From: Phellopilus nigrolimitatus
Taxonomy: Eukaryota; Basidiomycota; Agaricomycetes; Hymenochaetales; Hymenochaetaceae
Direction: 5' to 3'
DNA length: 60,937 nucleotides
Assembly: GCA_021029095.1 (NCBI GenBank)
Contig: JAJOHG010000151.1
Coordinates: forward strand, 1-60,937
How positions within the stretch are numbered: the first letter of the stretch is position 1; the number at the start of each line of letters is the position of its first letter. This document shows, piece after piece, positions 46,508-58,665 of the stretch. The position numbers and the translations under genes are program-made. Under the pieces are notes generated by a model. That model was not told where the DNA came from, made no database searches, and saw only the letters and a list, made by a program, of their open reading frames with translations.

Positions 46508-46948
46508 AGGTTTTCAGGATAAAACTGGAGGAAGGGACAGAGCAATGTCGGCACGGTTCTTGAAGGCCCAGGCTTTGCAAAGTTGACCAACCACTTCAAG
46601 TTGTGTTAGTGGCGACAGTATGTTCCGATATTTTTAGATGTGGCAAGCTGGTTCCGCTATCTAAAAGATTAATTCGGACCCGGATTACCAGCCAAAGGTC
46701 GAAATCGGTCATGATCAGAGTGAACGCAACGCAATGTGATCGCGTATTTGCTACGTAGTACGTTACCAAGCGTCCGCAGTGGCGTAGCCACGCGATAAAG
46801 ACGCGCAAATACACCAAAACAGCGCGCCAATAGAATCTGACTAAGCGAGGGGACATCGGTATGTTACAATGTTTTTATCAACTATACTTAGCTCGACCGT
46901 AGCTTTGAAACTTTTCTTCGCATTTAATTTCGCGATTACATTCGTGTC
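46508..46948. other. Intergenic region, nothing recognised
   Basis: F-box gene promoter and 3' flank of the PEBP-like relic. The segment 46740-46800 has weak similarity (gtatttgcgcgtc...tcgcgtgg on minus) to the dispersed CACGTG repeat, without the E-box. Confidence 0.45.
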
Positions 46949-47756
46949 TCAGCAGCTAGTCGTAGGATCGGGTCCAACAAGGATAAACGTTCCGCCCAGT
47001 GGATTTCCAAGGCTGACGTCCAAGGCAAATTGACTAATGTTGAAGTTCAATATTGATGTGGCAAGTTCACCTCGGTTTTCTCGTCAAATTCCGGTAACTG
47101 ATGAAAGGGAAGAAAGACATATATATAGGAGATGAAAACTGGTCAGCCTACGCAGGCAGATGTATAAATATTTCTCAGGACTAAGAACAGGTAGGGATCC
47201 GATCAAGCGGTTGGCGTAGGTTGCTTGAGTTCTGATAGTGCCGGAATCGAGTCCGTCAGCATCGCCAGCCCCTGAGCGTCTTGACTACTGAGAGCAAAGT
47301 TCCCGCCAAGGGAGTACCGAATCTGAGCGTTCGTGGGGTCTTGTGGAGTTGGTGCATCGACCATTGCGACTACGAAAGTTCCGGGGCAGCGCAAGTGTCC
47401 GGAGCGCTGGATGCCAGAAATAGGAGGTATAACTGTCTCTAAGATTATAGAAAACATGTACGGATAATGCATTTCGTCACAAGTAGCTTCAAATACTCAG
47501 GACTAAAATTGAGCATAAGCCGATGGTTTCGCGCAATTTGTACGCCGGTCTTCACATCAACACTCGTCTTTGCATCCTGAGGGAACGAAAGCTCGAGCAG
47601 AGTGCTCGGATTGGTCAGTTCAGCGTCTTTTGGAACCTGTGGAAACAAATTTATGAGCCATATCTCCCTGCGCCGTTTGAGTACATTCGCATCGTCGAAT
47701 GTAGTCCTGACAACGTGCGGGCTGTATCCTGCGCGCGATCTTGTAGCAGGAAGCAC
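46949..47756 (-). pseudogene. PEBP-like gene, degenerate copy
   Basis: Collinear with the intact PEBP-like gene at 48471-49353, but broken at several points. Exon 2 matches (ELTNPSTLLELSFPQDA, GVQIARN), but its GT donor is AT. Exon 3 (47203-47472) encodes GTFVVAMVDAPTPQDPTNAQ, and a TGA at 47203-47205 replaces the Gly codon just before SDP. In the last exon a 2-nt excess after TEVN shifts the frame (net +2, with one codon also lost nearby), yet the ending FNISQFALDVSLGNPLGG is still readable in the other frame. The signal-peptide exon is not recognisable. This is a dead tandem duplicate. Confidence 0.8.
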
Positions 47757-48470
47757 GGTACGACCAAGATTGTAAGGGAGATTGAAATCTTACAGATCAT
47801 CGTGCCCATCGAAGAGCTCCTATAGCTTCACACATCTACTGAACTTCGCTGAGAAAATCGTGACATCGGCCATTCATGTCTGCGCGTGGTCAACCACAAT
47901 ATTTAATGTCAATATTAGAATATATGACTTGGAAATAACAGTATCCAGAACTAGGCTGAGTCTCAGCGACGGCACGGGACGTCTCACGCTCGATGGTTGC
48001 AGCGTCTGATCTGGCGGCAACACATGATTTAGCTTATATATGGATTACTCCAAGAGTTTCAAACAGACCAATGAGAACAGACGAGCAGAAATTCTCGAGG
48101 GAAGAAAGAAGCACCTATGTGAGTGCGGTGCTGAAATACCATGCGCTTTCACACGAAATCGGCACAGAACTCGCAATGACTAACTCGGCGGGACGCAGCA
48201 GAGTTACTCCGTGCGCAGCCGATAGTTCAATACGGCAATGTAACACAGAGCGTCGAGTATGACGTGATTCAAAGAATACTGAACATCATAGTTTTATAGC
48301 ACCGACGGGAACCCGTCTCTCAGGAAGACAAAAAGCAAGAACGTACGATTTCCCATAACAGAAATTTATAGAATTGGGCTAAATTTTCCATATTTCGGAA
48401 TTTAGTATTACGTCCTAAAGGGTCACACGAGTTTACTTGGCTCACAATTTCGAACCTGTATATGGCGGTT
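47757..48470. other. Intergenic region between the two PEBP-like genes
   Basis: No motif-bearing frame in either direction. Short plus-strand frames at 47782-48009 and 47993-48262 lack support. Confidence 0.5.
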
Positions 48471-49353
48471 TCACTCGCTTGGGTCGGGGCCTACAAGCAT
48501 GAACGAGCCTCCAAGCGGGTTGCCAAGACCCACATCCAACGCGAACTGGCTGATGTTGAAGTTCTCGACTGACGTAGTGGCGTTCACTTCAGTCTGGGTA
48601 TTGAAACCTGGCGATTGCTCGAAGAGCAGAAAAACATATCTGTCGTAAAGTGGAACTCGGAGTCAGATAACTGAATAATGACGGCTTGCTTTTCAATCGT
48701 CGAAGATTAAACGTAGGACTACCTGTGAGGATCTGACCCTGCTGGTGGAGTTGGCTGCAAGAACTCAGAGAGCGCGGGCGTTGAGTTTGCCAACAACGAA
48801 AGACCGCCAGCATTCGGACGCTCTAGCGCGAAATTGCCGCCCAGGAAGTGTCGGATTTCCGCCTCCGTAGGTGCCTGTGGTATGGGTGGGTCGAGGTCGA
48901 CCATTGCGACGACGAACGAGTCAGAGGCTGCTACGGAGCGAGTGAAGGTAGAGCTTTGAACACCAAATACAGGTGGGATAGCGGTCTCTAATGCGATCGT
49001 GGAGGAATTTGAGAATGTGAATAACATTAATATAAGAGGTAAACTATTTGGGCAAAGGACGAACGGTTTCGAGGAAGCTGCACGCCAGCGTGAACAAGTA
49101 CATCTGGACCTGATGCCTGAGGGAAGGAAACTTCGAGCAGGACTATCGGGTTGAAAGTGATATCTGCGGCTTCTGTTATCTGGAAAAGCGCGACATGTCA
49201 GTCGTAACATACTGAATTGATTTGCGTCCACAATCTCACATTCGCCTTTTCGAATGCAGCCTTTACTGTTTCAAGGTCCGTGTCTTGACCGAGAGACAGA
49301 GGGAGAAGGGAAAATACACCAGCAATCAAAGCGAGAAAAGCCAGTAAGACCAT
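48471..49353 (-). CDS. Secreted phosphatidylethanolamine-binding protein (PEBP) family member
   Basis: 220 aa from exons 49353-49240, 49179-49065, 48987-48723 and 48639-48471, phases closed. The N-terminus is a signal peptide (MVLLAFLALIAGVFSLLPLS, cleavage near GQD). PEBP signatures are FVVAMVDLDPPIPQAP (the DPD-like ligand-pocket loop, here DLDPP), GSDPHRYVFLLFEQ (GxHRY-type motif) and the C-terminal FNISQFALDVGLGNPLGGSF. The usual GNxxxHW segment is modified to FLGGNFAL. PEBPs bind phospholipids or act as protease/kinase inhibitors; secreted fungal members have no settled role. It has a pseudogene neighbour and is divergent from the FIST gene. Confidence 0.88.
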
Positions 49354-49974
49354 TATGCTACTTGCGAGAGATGCCGTAGCAATATTTCAGCACAGCTGCT
49401 CATATACTCCCTCTCGCTCCACGCGAAGGATATCGACGTGAATTCTAGACGGCTTCTTACTTGAAGAAACATGAGTAGCATCTCAGACTGAGAAAAAAAC
49501 AACCATTATAAGCATTTTGTCTGAGAAAGAGTCCAAGCCAATTCGTCATAATAGAAGCCAAAAGACAACTGTGGCAGTTGGTATGCGTCAGCACAACAGG
49601 CGAGTGTCCCGCCTATCCGTTCGCACAGTGCGAAACGCTCGATCAGAAAAGCGACGACCTCTGTACATGTAAAGCTATAGGCAACTGTGGTCAAGTCGGC
49701 CGGTTCGGAGATCCGTGTTCACACAAACTGTCAGATCAAGCTCCATGAATATCGCCAATGGAAACTGGATAGAGACCAAGGAGGTTGCCCAACAACCGCG
49801 ACGATCACGCGTCGTTGACTCACCGTCATGCTCGATACTGACGGACCGAACTAAACGTTGCTTTGCCGCCATCTCACAGACTATTGGTTACATCTCGCAG
49901 CTTCTCATCCTTAGGCTCCGACAAAGTCTGGCGGATAGGGTTGGCAGGGGGTGTCTTACTAACGAGTCACGGTC
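49354..49974. promoter_or_regulatory. Divergent PEBP / FIST intergenic region
   Basis: 620 bp shared by two genes transcribed apart. I see no clear TATA box. Short frames on both strands overlap and lack motifs. Confidence 0.45.
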
Positions 49975-51543
49975 ATGTCCAGCCTTGTCCATGCTAGCAC
50001 GTCTCTCCTTCGCACACGCGCGCAGTTTGTCCGCTTTGTGGACCATGTTCAAGCCATTTGCAAGAGCCGTGTTCTTTTCTACACGTTGAGCCACGACGTA
50101 CCTGATTTAGAGCAGTCTGTGAAGCAGCTCACTTCGTGCGCAAGGGAGTCAATCGGCTGCCTCTCCGGACCGTTACCCTTGAAAAGAGAATCTTCGTTTT
50201 TCTCATGCTCCGTTGCGGTCTTCGAGGAGGATGGCTGTCGGCCTTTCAGCTCATTGAAAACTGGTGAAGGGCCGGTTCAAGTCGGCCGTTGGCATGCGTA
50301 CAGGAAGAAAAATGACGAGGATGTGATTTTCGACGGTCTCGGAGGTCAAAGATTGGATGCGGACGTCAATTGGGAAGAACTATGGAACTCGAAAAGTTCA
50401 TCTCGTTTCCTGCCTCAAGAACTGCAAGATACAACGTATGGGGTTATCTGACTTTTTCTCTTTTGATCTCAGACTATAATGCGATGTAGAAATACGCAAT
50501 CTTTTCTTTACTTCTCCGATAGCTCGTCCTGGAATCTTGCGTCAGCTCTTCACGAGCACCTTCCACAAAGCCAACAGGTACGAAAAACAGACTACCCGCA
50601 CTCAGCTTAAAGCTGAATCAGCATAGCTTGGCATTGTTGCTTCATCTACACCTTTTGTGACTGGACAACCGTTTACGCTAGTGCGAAACGGTAAAGCACA
50701 ATCGACTGGAGCTGTAGGATTAGCCTTACAATCTCCCCCTCTGGACAACGTACTAAGATTTGATGGTCTCGTGCAAATAACACCTCCGCTACCTGTCCGA
50801 AAGTGAGCCCTACCCGTCTTATCTTTTCTTCACGATTAACGTTGGTGACAGGGCAGAAGGAAACCTCATACATGAACTTGGAGACTCGCTGCCAGCTCGA
50901 ATTCTTTTGAAAGCTATCCAAGACCATGAACTTCCAGATGCACAAGCGAAAGATTTGGACTACTATATTGGTATCCGAGATGCAACTGAAGGCGAGAAGA
51001 CTCATGTGACCAAGTTGTTTGTAAATTTCTTGTCCTGCGTTCATTGAAACCTTTCTTATAGCCGAAAGTACTTCGCATCGTAGCCGGCAGTCCGTCTCAA
51101 GGTTCAATCGCAGTGGAAGAAGTAGCTGCACCACCTGTCGGGAGCCTTGTAGAGGTTCGTCGATACTTTTCCTAGAGTCCTGATTAATCGTGAGAGCCTC
51201 AAACTTATGATCTTGTATACAGTTCTACTATCGACCGAAATCGTCATCCGCTCACTTACCGCTAGCACTCTTACCTCAAACCTGTAACGCCACCGCATCA
51301 GACATGCTCATCGGCGCACTCGTCGACAATCTTGATTCCAATCATCTTGAGTCTTCGAGCTTGCTATCGCTATCTGAACCGGAGGACCATGAAAAGAGCG
51401 CGACGGAAACATATGGATCGTCTTTTCTCGTGTCAACCGAGCATGGGTTTGTCCTGAGTGCTGGACCTCGAGGAAAGGCACTTACCCCTTGGAAATGCAC
51501 CGTACCCGGTACTTTCGGCGGGCTTCGTTTTCCCTTACTATGA
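49975..51543 (+). CDS. FIST-domain protein
   Basis: 435 aa from six exons: 49975-50435, 50490-50577, 50627-50802, 50852-51020, 51062-51154, 51223-51543, all phases closed. The order of blocks fits the FIST N and C modules: VLFYTLSHDVPDLEQSVKQL and ESIGCLSGPLP at the N-terminus, SFLYFSDSSSWNLASALHEH, then LGIVASSTPFVTGQPFTLVR, an internal IPARILLKAI-like and YYIGIRDA region, and a C-terminal IGALVDNL...GTFGGLRFPLL. FIST domains are predicted small-ligand sensors in bacterial signalling and occur in eukaryotic proteins such as the human F-box protein FBXO22. There is no F-box here. There is no signal peptide, so it is probably cytosolic. The assignment rests on motif order, not on a search. Confidence 0.7.
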
Positions 51544-52541
51544 CGGGAGGATCCGGTTATGATTCTAAGTCCTTGATAAAATTCGTTGACGAAACAGAGA
51601 CCAGTAAATGTAGTAAATAATCAACTTTTTTGAGTCGCTAGACCTGTTTACGCTCCGTGGCCATGATGATCCTTTGGGGTTATCCCCATTTTCGCAGTCC
51701 TTCTAGCATACTTCGGTGTTGAATAGAATCTGATCAAATTTTCGCGATAGGATTGGTTTACTACTACAAACGAATGGATATCCGACTTCGAGCATTTATG
51801 GGCTTTGATGCAATCACGATGTTACTTTGTGGGCTTGAACAAGTCGTAGTCCATAGATATAATTGGGCAGAGGGCTTTTAGCTACTTAGAGCCTGGATGC
51901 GGAACTTTGGCCATGTATCTGGCCTGATCCATTCCTTACGTCGCAAAGAAACTCGAAAGTCGCCACTTCAGTCGGAATCCCCCCAAATGCCTAGTGTAAC
52001 GTTTCGAAAGTCTGAAATAGACCGCCGGTGCACTGTCGTTTTGGGTGCTCTAGCCTTCAGCCGTTCTACACGTCCGGGAATACAGCTCTGTTCAATCTGG
52101 AGGCCGGGATTATACCATTGCTATGCACACCCGAGACTCCGATTCGAATCTTCCTGCTCCCGCCGATCGCCCCTTCCAGTGTTCGTGCGTCTGTCTGCAT
52201 AAAGCGACTAGCAAAGCTTACCTTCACGACAGACCTATGAACTGGACTAATCCACAATGTCGTGGATCACCGCTGTGGCCTGCTGTGGCGTAGGTGCAGG
52301 CTATATTTATGATAGGTCGTACCAGGACGAATACGCTTTGCTCGCGACACGAAAATCATGGAGTGCGACGTAAGTGTTGCCACTGCTTCATGCTGCTCTA
52401 GAAGATATGGACCCGCGGACAACGACGCTCAATCGCCTCAACTTCGAGGTCACATTACAGAAGAATCAGAGAGTCCGGGAGATCCACAGTGTGTAACGCT
52501 TCCTCCGCGTAGTCACCATCAAGACATATACTCATAATTAA
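51544..52541. other. Intergenic region, nothing recognised
   Basis: About 1 kb without a supported gene. The 101-aa frame at 51897-52202 is arginine/serine-rich and has no motif. Confidence 0.5.
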
Positions 52542-53795
52542 ATGTTTCCGCTCGGAAGACGTGGACGCAATTACACCGAACAGCGATCTTCGACCACAGA
52601 CAGCGCATATAGAGATCAAGGAGTGCCCCGCCCGCAGTCATCTCGGTCAACTAACCGGAGTCTCCTTTCCGGATCCAAATCTCGAATTCCAGGAAGAAAA
52701 CATCTCTTCGTGGCAGAACAAGACCCAGGAGTCGTTTTGCCACCCGAGTCAGCGAATGACGAGCTTTCTAGTTTCGCTAGCACCTCGAAGCTCGTATTGC
52801 CGTTTCCTGCTTCTTTTAGTCATGTTAACACCTCGCCTTCGTGTTTTTGCTGCTCAGACTCGCCGTCGCAACCTGAGCGCAAGACGAGGCGGCCAATCCT
52901 GTTTACCACGGATAACAAGGATGATTACACTTTGAAACCTCTTGTGCTCCCATCCTTGTTATCTATACCGATGGGCGTCTGCACTTCTCGAAAAACGCGC
53001 GAGTCAGATATTACTAGACAAGACAGTCTTGATGTAAGATTGAAATTTCTCCGACAGAGAAAACGCTTACTACTCCAGGACGTTTGTGTGTAGACACCAC
53101 AATGCAGATTGGGCTGTGGGCTTGAAATCCCAGATCAGCAGGCTGAAGTCCGGTCCGCATTGAACGCACTTTCCGCCATGAATTTGAAGAGACCCGTCTT
53201 CAAAAAATATGCAGATCGAGCTTCGTTTCCCACTCTGCCGCAAAACATGAAGCGCAGTGCGTTCGAGTACGTCTTTTACTACGTGTCCTCATGGGGAAAG
53301 GATAGCCCTCACGCATTCGTCCACGAAAGATTTACAGCTGCTCGTATAGGGCCAACATCGCCTTCTTCACGTTCCGTCTCACTTCTAAACCGTACATCAC
53401 AATCTTCAGCGAAGCTCAGGAATATCAGTCTAGATCAAGAATCAAATGACGATTCTGTATACAGGGATAGCGAGAACCTCACGAATCGTCGACGGCACAG
53501 CAGAGACGACCACTTTCGAGCGCCTACTTATATCTCTACCTATCTACGTGCAAAAATGCGGAAAAGCAAGCCTGGTCAGGTCTCCAAGCGTCGTGCAACA
53601 AAATTAGCTACTCAACCAGAACCTGTCGATCCTTCTGTTGCCATCGTTGGCTTCACGTTCCCACGTACCTGGCCTCGGGCGTTGCACTATCTGCAGACTG
53701 CGATTGGGCTGAAAAGGCAGCAGGAAGCGCTCATCGCTGCTCGAAACGGACGAATAGCATGGGAGCGACAAGGTAGGGACAGGCTGCGTAAATAA
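52542..53795 (+). CDS. Uncharacterised basic protein
   Basis: Two long frames in the same phase (52542 to about 53075 and about 53140 to 53795) are separated by one stop and join well through an intron of about 60 bp: donor GTTTGT after LLLQD, acceptor near 53140 before QAEVRSALNALSA. The product is about 390-400 aa, Ser/Arg-rich and basic. It contains a conserved-looking core KRPVFKKYADRASFPTLPQN...FEYVFYYVSSWG and a C-terminal segment PRTWPRALHYLQTAIGLKRQ. An alternative donor GTAAGA at 53034 is possible. No known domain was recognised. It is probably a lineage-specific nuclear or cytoplasmic protein. Confidence 0.55.
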
Positions 53796-54132
53796 AAGCG
53801 CATTAATCCACCTTCGATGAGGAATGTCTGCTATGGACATATGTAAACCATAGCACCATTACATGTACATGCTAGGACTGTAGGATTGCTCGATGCCGAA
53901 CTAAGGTTCAGATTTGAAAAAATAAACATAAGAAAAATATAAATAATTGACGAGAGGCTGGATGCGAGGAAGTTCTTTATAGAAAAGCCATCTCAGATCT
54001 GCTCCTGAAAGTCTTGCCCCACCCCCATGACCATAAAATGGATCGGCCGGCAGCTTCAAGTTGGCACGAACAAGCGCACTATCAACCTGCTCCCATCTCT
54101 CCCTCTCGGTCATTTACAGTCCGTGCTTCCTG
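53796..54132. other. Intergenic region upstream of ureG
   Basis: Gene-free apart from a possible 70-aa frame on minus (see next entry). Confidence 0.5.
53901..54113 (-). CDS. Possible small protein (70 aa), divergent from ureG
   Basis: The frame starts MTERERWEQVDSALVRANLK and contains PADPFYGHGGGARLSGADLR, with balanced composition and plausible coding character. It has no recognised family. It could be a real small gene sharing a promoter with ureG or a chance frame. Confidence 0.3.
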   Translation of the reverse strand: MTERERWEQVDSALVRANLKLPADPFYGHGGGARLSGADLRWLFYKELPRIQPLVNYLYFSYVYFFKSEP

Positions 54133-54139
54133 TATAAAT
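54133..54139 (+). promoter_or_regulatory. TATA box of ureG
   Basis: TATAAAT, 44 bp upstream of the ureG ATG. Confidence 0.45.
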
Positions 54140-54182
54140 CACTGCCTACACTCCCTGGGGCTTCATTGAAAATCGTGGTACC

Positions 54183-55349
54183 ATGAAGAACGATACGGTC
54201 CAGTTTATCAACAGCTTGTCTGGGTCTGCGGCCGCACAAGGTTCGACCTCACACTCGCATGACCACGGCGGAGCAGTGCACTCGCACGACTTCGGCGTCG
54301 GTGAGCATGGGCACACGCACGAGCATCTCGAACATGCAGGTGAGTGACAGAACCAATTGGCCGACTTCAACGCAAACCGCCGATTGATTTTGATTCATGG
54401 ATCGTTTTCCGATGCTGCAGGCAAATTCTCGGAGCGGGACATGCCAAATTTCACGTCGCGGAATTTCGAGGAGAGGGGATTCACCATTGGTATCGGCGGG
54501 TGCGTATCTTACTTTAATCGCTAGACTCAAATGCAAGTCCCGAAAGTTCAGACATTGCCACAGACCCGTAGGATCAGGGAAGACAGCTCTCACCCTTGCA
54601 CTGTGCCGTCGTCTACGGAATGAATTCAATATCGGTGCGGACCTTTTTTCCACAGTCGCAGTCCACAATCTAAGAGTTTCTCATGATTTATTTCACAGCA
54701 ACCGTGACGAACGACATCTTTACTCGTGAAGACCAAGAATTCCTCATTCGCAACCAGGCACTCCCTTCCTCGCGCATCCTTGCGATCGAGACCGGTGGCT
54801 GCCCGCACGCCGCGATCCGCGAGGACATCTCGGCGAACATGGGCGCACTTGAAACCTTACAGGCAAAGTTCGAATGCCAGTTACTCCTCGTAGAGAGCGG
54901 CGGTGATAATCTCGCGGCGAACTACTCGCGCGAACTTGCGGACTATATTATCTACGTCATCGACGTTTCGGTAGGTGTTGAGAGCTCATAGATTTTGATA
55001 TCTGCTTATGGAGCCAAACATTGAAGGGTGGCGATAAAATCCCGCGAAAAGGTGGTCCGGGCGTATCGCAGTCGGATGTTCTCGTAATAAACAAGGTATG
55101 TGCCCCACACCGAACGGTGCATAACAATGTAAGACGTGTTGATATAATCAGACGGACCTTGCCCCCTACGTTGGCGCATCATTGGAGGTCATGGAACGCG
55201 ACGCAAAGCTCATGCGCGGTGATGGGCCTACCATTTTCACATCTGTAAAGGAGGGTAAAGGTGTAGAGGACATTACGCAGCTCATCCTCGCCGCCTGGCG
55301 AACGGCTGGTAGCCCAGGCAGGGAAGGCGCAGTCGGAGACGAGAATTAG
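54183..55349 (+). CDS. ureG: Urease accessory protein UreG (GTPase)
   Basis: SIMIBI-class GTPase that delivers nickel to apo-urease with the other accessory proteins (UreD, UreF), cytosolic. It is 281 aa from exons 54183-54339, 54421-54499, 54564-54634, 54699-54970, 55027-55095 and 55152-55349. The eukaryotic N-terminal extension (residues about 20-50) is His/Asp/Gly-rich ([23 protein letters not shown]), replacing a separate UreE nickel chaperone. Walker A is GPVGSGKT (about 79-86), split by an intron. The rest is canonical: [29 protein letters not shown] with the invariant metal-binding Cys-Pro-His, VESGGDNL, and the [14 protein letters not shown]-specificity motif across the last intron. 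All phases close. Confidence 0.97.
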
Positions 55350-56507
55350 CTAGGGTCGATGAAATATTCGCGCGAAGGGCAAAGTGTAATGTATAATACG
55401 TGCTTTTACATATTACTGTGTTTCAAAAAAAAAACGGAAGTCTTGAATTTGACCTAGGCAAAAAACTCCAGTCTCTCGAAAGTACGCTGTATGTATTTCA
55501 CACTAATAAGCCACAATGATCACCAGATTAGCCATGAAGGATCCAGGTAGCAGAATTTGCTGGGATGAATCGAATAGGGTATGTACATGTATATGTATAT
55601 GATCTCAACACCGTCAAACACAATCCCGTTCCAAAATACCATTTTCCCCGTAAGGGCGAGAGAATCTGCGTGCGTAAAAGCAAAATTACGCTCGACACGA
55701 CCCATTTGAAAGAGAAGGCGGAAAATCAATTCGTCGTGACTATAGAAAATAGGCATGATGCAAAGGACGAACATCATGAATTGCCATTCACGTCAGACAC
55801 ACAGTAATAAGTATTACTCCAGGTCATAACTTCCTAGAAGGCGCTGCAGCCGATCGATTCGAATTTCATTCCTCGAACCTCAAAATCATTACACATCGGA
55901 ATTAAATGCTATCTGAATGAATACCTGGGTAGTTGCTTTTTGAGTCTGAGGCACCACACACAACGAGACACGACTCCGTCGACCTCGTAATTCGGGAGTC
56001 ACTTCGACGATGAAGCCGAAAGCAAGAAGAGCCTTTGCGAGCTTTCATTTAGACTTCGCGCTTTCTAGGTCTGACATGGATACCTACGAGATTGGGCATC
56101 ATGATGTTTCTATCTGCCTCGATAATAATAAGTTAACCCGTCCTAAAACAAATGCGCAGACGGATTCAACAGTCGCGTTGTGGTCACTCTTTATATAGCA
56201 TTCAGAGTGTATGCTCACATAAGCCGCATGGCAATCTGTGGCTTGCAAGTTCGGTGCAGTGGAAAATGGTCAAAAAGGAATCTACGTGGAATGCGCACAT
56301 CTACAAAATGGCGCTTTAGTGAAAAGACGGAAAATGAATGAATGATTGTAATGTGAGGATGGTACCTGCCCTAATCTACGTATGATGCAGGGATGCCAAG
56401 TCCGAGGGGAGCACGATATACAAATATTACAGTGTTCCCAGAAGTGAGAAATGCAAGGGGAAAAAAAGGAATGACATAGATCGAGTTCGCACTGTTTGGC
56501 CCGCCAT
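55350..56507. other. Intergenic region, nothing recognised
   Basis: The 3' flanks of ureG and the MFS gene meet here. The 80-aa plus frame at 55565-55807 and the 85-aa minus frame opposite it overlap and lack motifs. A 13-nt match to the FunK1 upstream repeat (ctgtggcttgcaa) lies at 56236-56248. Confidence 0.5.
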
Positions 56508-58665
56508 TTATTGTCCTTCTTCTCTCCGGAGGTCTTGTTCCCTCCATTCCTGACCCTTCCAGAGGAGGAGCGCAATAAGCAGACCGGCAATAACGAGCAA
56601 GCCTGCCCAGATCGTGTACATGCCGCCATCACCAACCCCGTCTTGCATCAGCGGGGCGACTTCGGCTGCGACAAACCCCATGACGCCGCGGAACCAGCTA
56701 TTTAACGCGACAGCAGTTGTAGAGCGCCCGACATTCGCATCGACGATGTACGCCAGAGTGCTAGAGTAAATCCAGCTGAAAATAGAGTGGGACAGAGTTA
56801 ATATGCAGGATAATAGTTATGATAGTAGGTGAAAAAAGCGCACATAGACAAAAAGCCAGCGAAGAAAAGAGCTACGCATACCGCCGCGACGTGCACTCTC
56901 TTCTGGCATAGCCAGGCATATGCGAGGCTCGAAAGTGGCAGTATGCCTATAGCCCATTTGGTGCCCTCGAGCCTCATCTTCAAGAATCTTAATCAGATCG
57001 AACTTATGTTCCACGCTCGTCATTCATACCTCAGAATATCCTATTCCGCCTTTCTTCGCCTTTAGCCGACGCAGAGTGTGATCCGACCATCGACCGCCAA
57101 ATATACTACCTGCTATGCTGCCTGAAGACAAAGAATGAGCAATTATACTATGTTAAGATTGCATATAATTTGAGCTTCACTTACCAACACCGTACGATAG
57201 TAAGACGAGCCCGACTTGGAGGGAGTTATAACCGTAAAAATTCGAAAATGTGCGAGAACAGGTGTATAGAATAGAATAACCGAATGCAAAGAGTAGGCCT
57301 GCGGAGCGCCTTGTAAGCCCAATTTGAGAATTCCATATAGAACCAGGTACAAACCGGAAGCAAAAAGAACCAGGAGATTATTCCGCCTTTTCAGAAGTCG
57401 GGGAAGCGGGGCGAGTGGGTTAATGTCTCGTAGAGAAAGTTTAATGGCAGGTGCTTTGGTGCTCTTAGTGTCTTGAGCTTCCAGTCCTTTCTCCGATAAC
57501 TTCGGCTCGTCTCCCACGTGCTCCTCGTCTTCGACGGCGATAGTTGTCTGCGTCTCCGGTGTCTCTGCGCCGCGCTTGCGCTTGCGCTCTCGCTGTGCTT
57601 CCATCCGAGCTAACGCGGATTGGTAGGCCAGACTCCGTTCGCGGCGAAACGTGTCCTTGAAGAAGATGACGAATGACGCGAGGGACAGCGTACAAACTGC
57701 AGCGAGGAAATAGAAGGTTGCACGCCAATCGAATGCTTCTGTAAGCGCACCACCTATCATAGGGCCGAGGGCAGGGCCAAGAAGAGGAGCCGCATAATAG
57801 ATGCCCATCATCGCGCCTCGTTCGTGCGGCTCATAGATATCCGCAAGAGTCCCGGCTCCTATGCTGATAACTGCGCTCGACCTAAATAACAGTGTAAGTA
57901 TCTATGAGGATTGTGTCATACTTCAAAGTCGCGCACCCGAATGCCTGTAAACATCGCATACCAATAACTACACCTATACTCTTCGATAAGCCGACGACAA
58001 TACAGCCTACTATGAATATCTGAACAGGCAAATCCCGGTCAGTAATTACACGACGAGCGTGATAGTCTAACTTCTCACAGCTTCGGACGAAAGGTAGACT
58101 ATCTGTTAATCGTCTTCGCCTCAATTTGTGTCCAAGTGTAAAAAAATAACTATATACCTTTCTTCCTAAGATCTCGGACACGGCGCTCCAGAACAATGGC
58201 GCAGTACCTTGCACAAGTATGAAACTCGAGAGACTCGATGCAATTTGAGTATCTGAAGCATGAAGGTCCGCCTTGATTTGGTTAGCGCCGCTGGCCCGAA
58301 GTCTGTGATAAGCTTCAACACGATTATAAGCTGACGGTTGTGACTCACGGCTGTAGATATTCGTAGCAAATGTAGCGAGCATAGAGGCAGAAGCTACGAT
58401 CGCCAGGATTGAAGTCTGTGCACCAACAGCATGATCGCAATTAGAAACGAGCTACAAATGACATATAGAAAACTGCTATGAGTGCATAAATACTCACTTT
58501 CCGCGCCGTCGACCATTTGCGAGGATCGTCGTGGACATGGATATGCTCGATATCGACTTTGATTTCGTTGAAACCCTTTTCTGCGTCGGGGGGAACGGCC
58601 TGCGCGGTCATTTGCTCGTTTAATATTACAGTCGGCCCGCTCGACATGACTAGGATAGCAGACAC
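56508..58665 (-). CDS. MFS transporter, DHA1 drug:H+ antiporter type
   Basis: 552 aa from eight exons: 58665-58498, 58415-58158, 58019-57922, 57881-57355, 57298-57185, 57121-57030, 56977-56844, 56775-56508. The phases close. About twelve membrane segments are recognisable. Markers are SEILGRK after TM2 (the loop A DRxGRK-like motif), RCLQAFG in TM4, SIGAGTLADIYEPHERGAMM with the DHA1 signature, GPALGPMIGG (antiporter motif C) and the GGRWSD loop between TM8 and TM9. There is a long charged central loop (about 225-320). The loop after TM1 is about 30 residues longer than usual (NIYSRESQPSAYNRVEA), because no in-phase intron removes it. It probably exports drugs, toxins or polyamines at the plasma membrane. 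The start could also be the Met at 58647. Confidence 0.9.
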
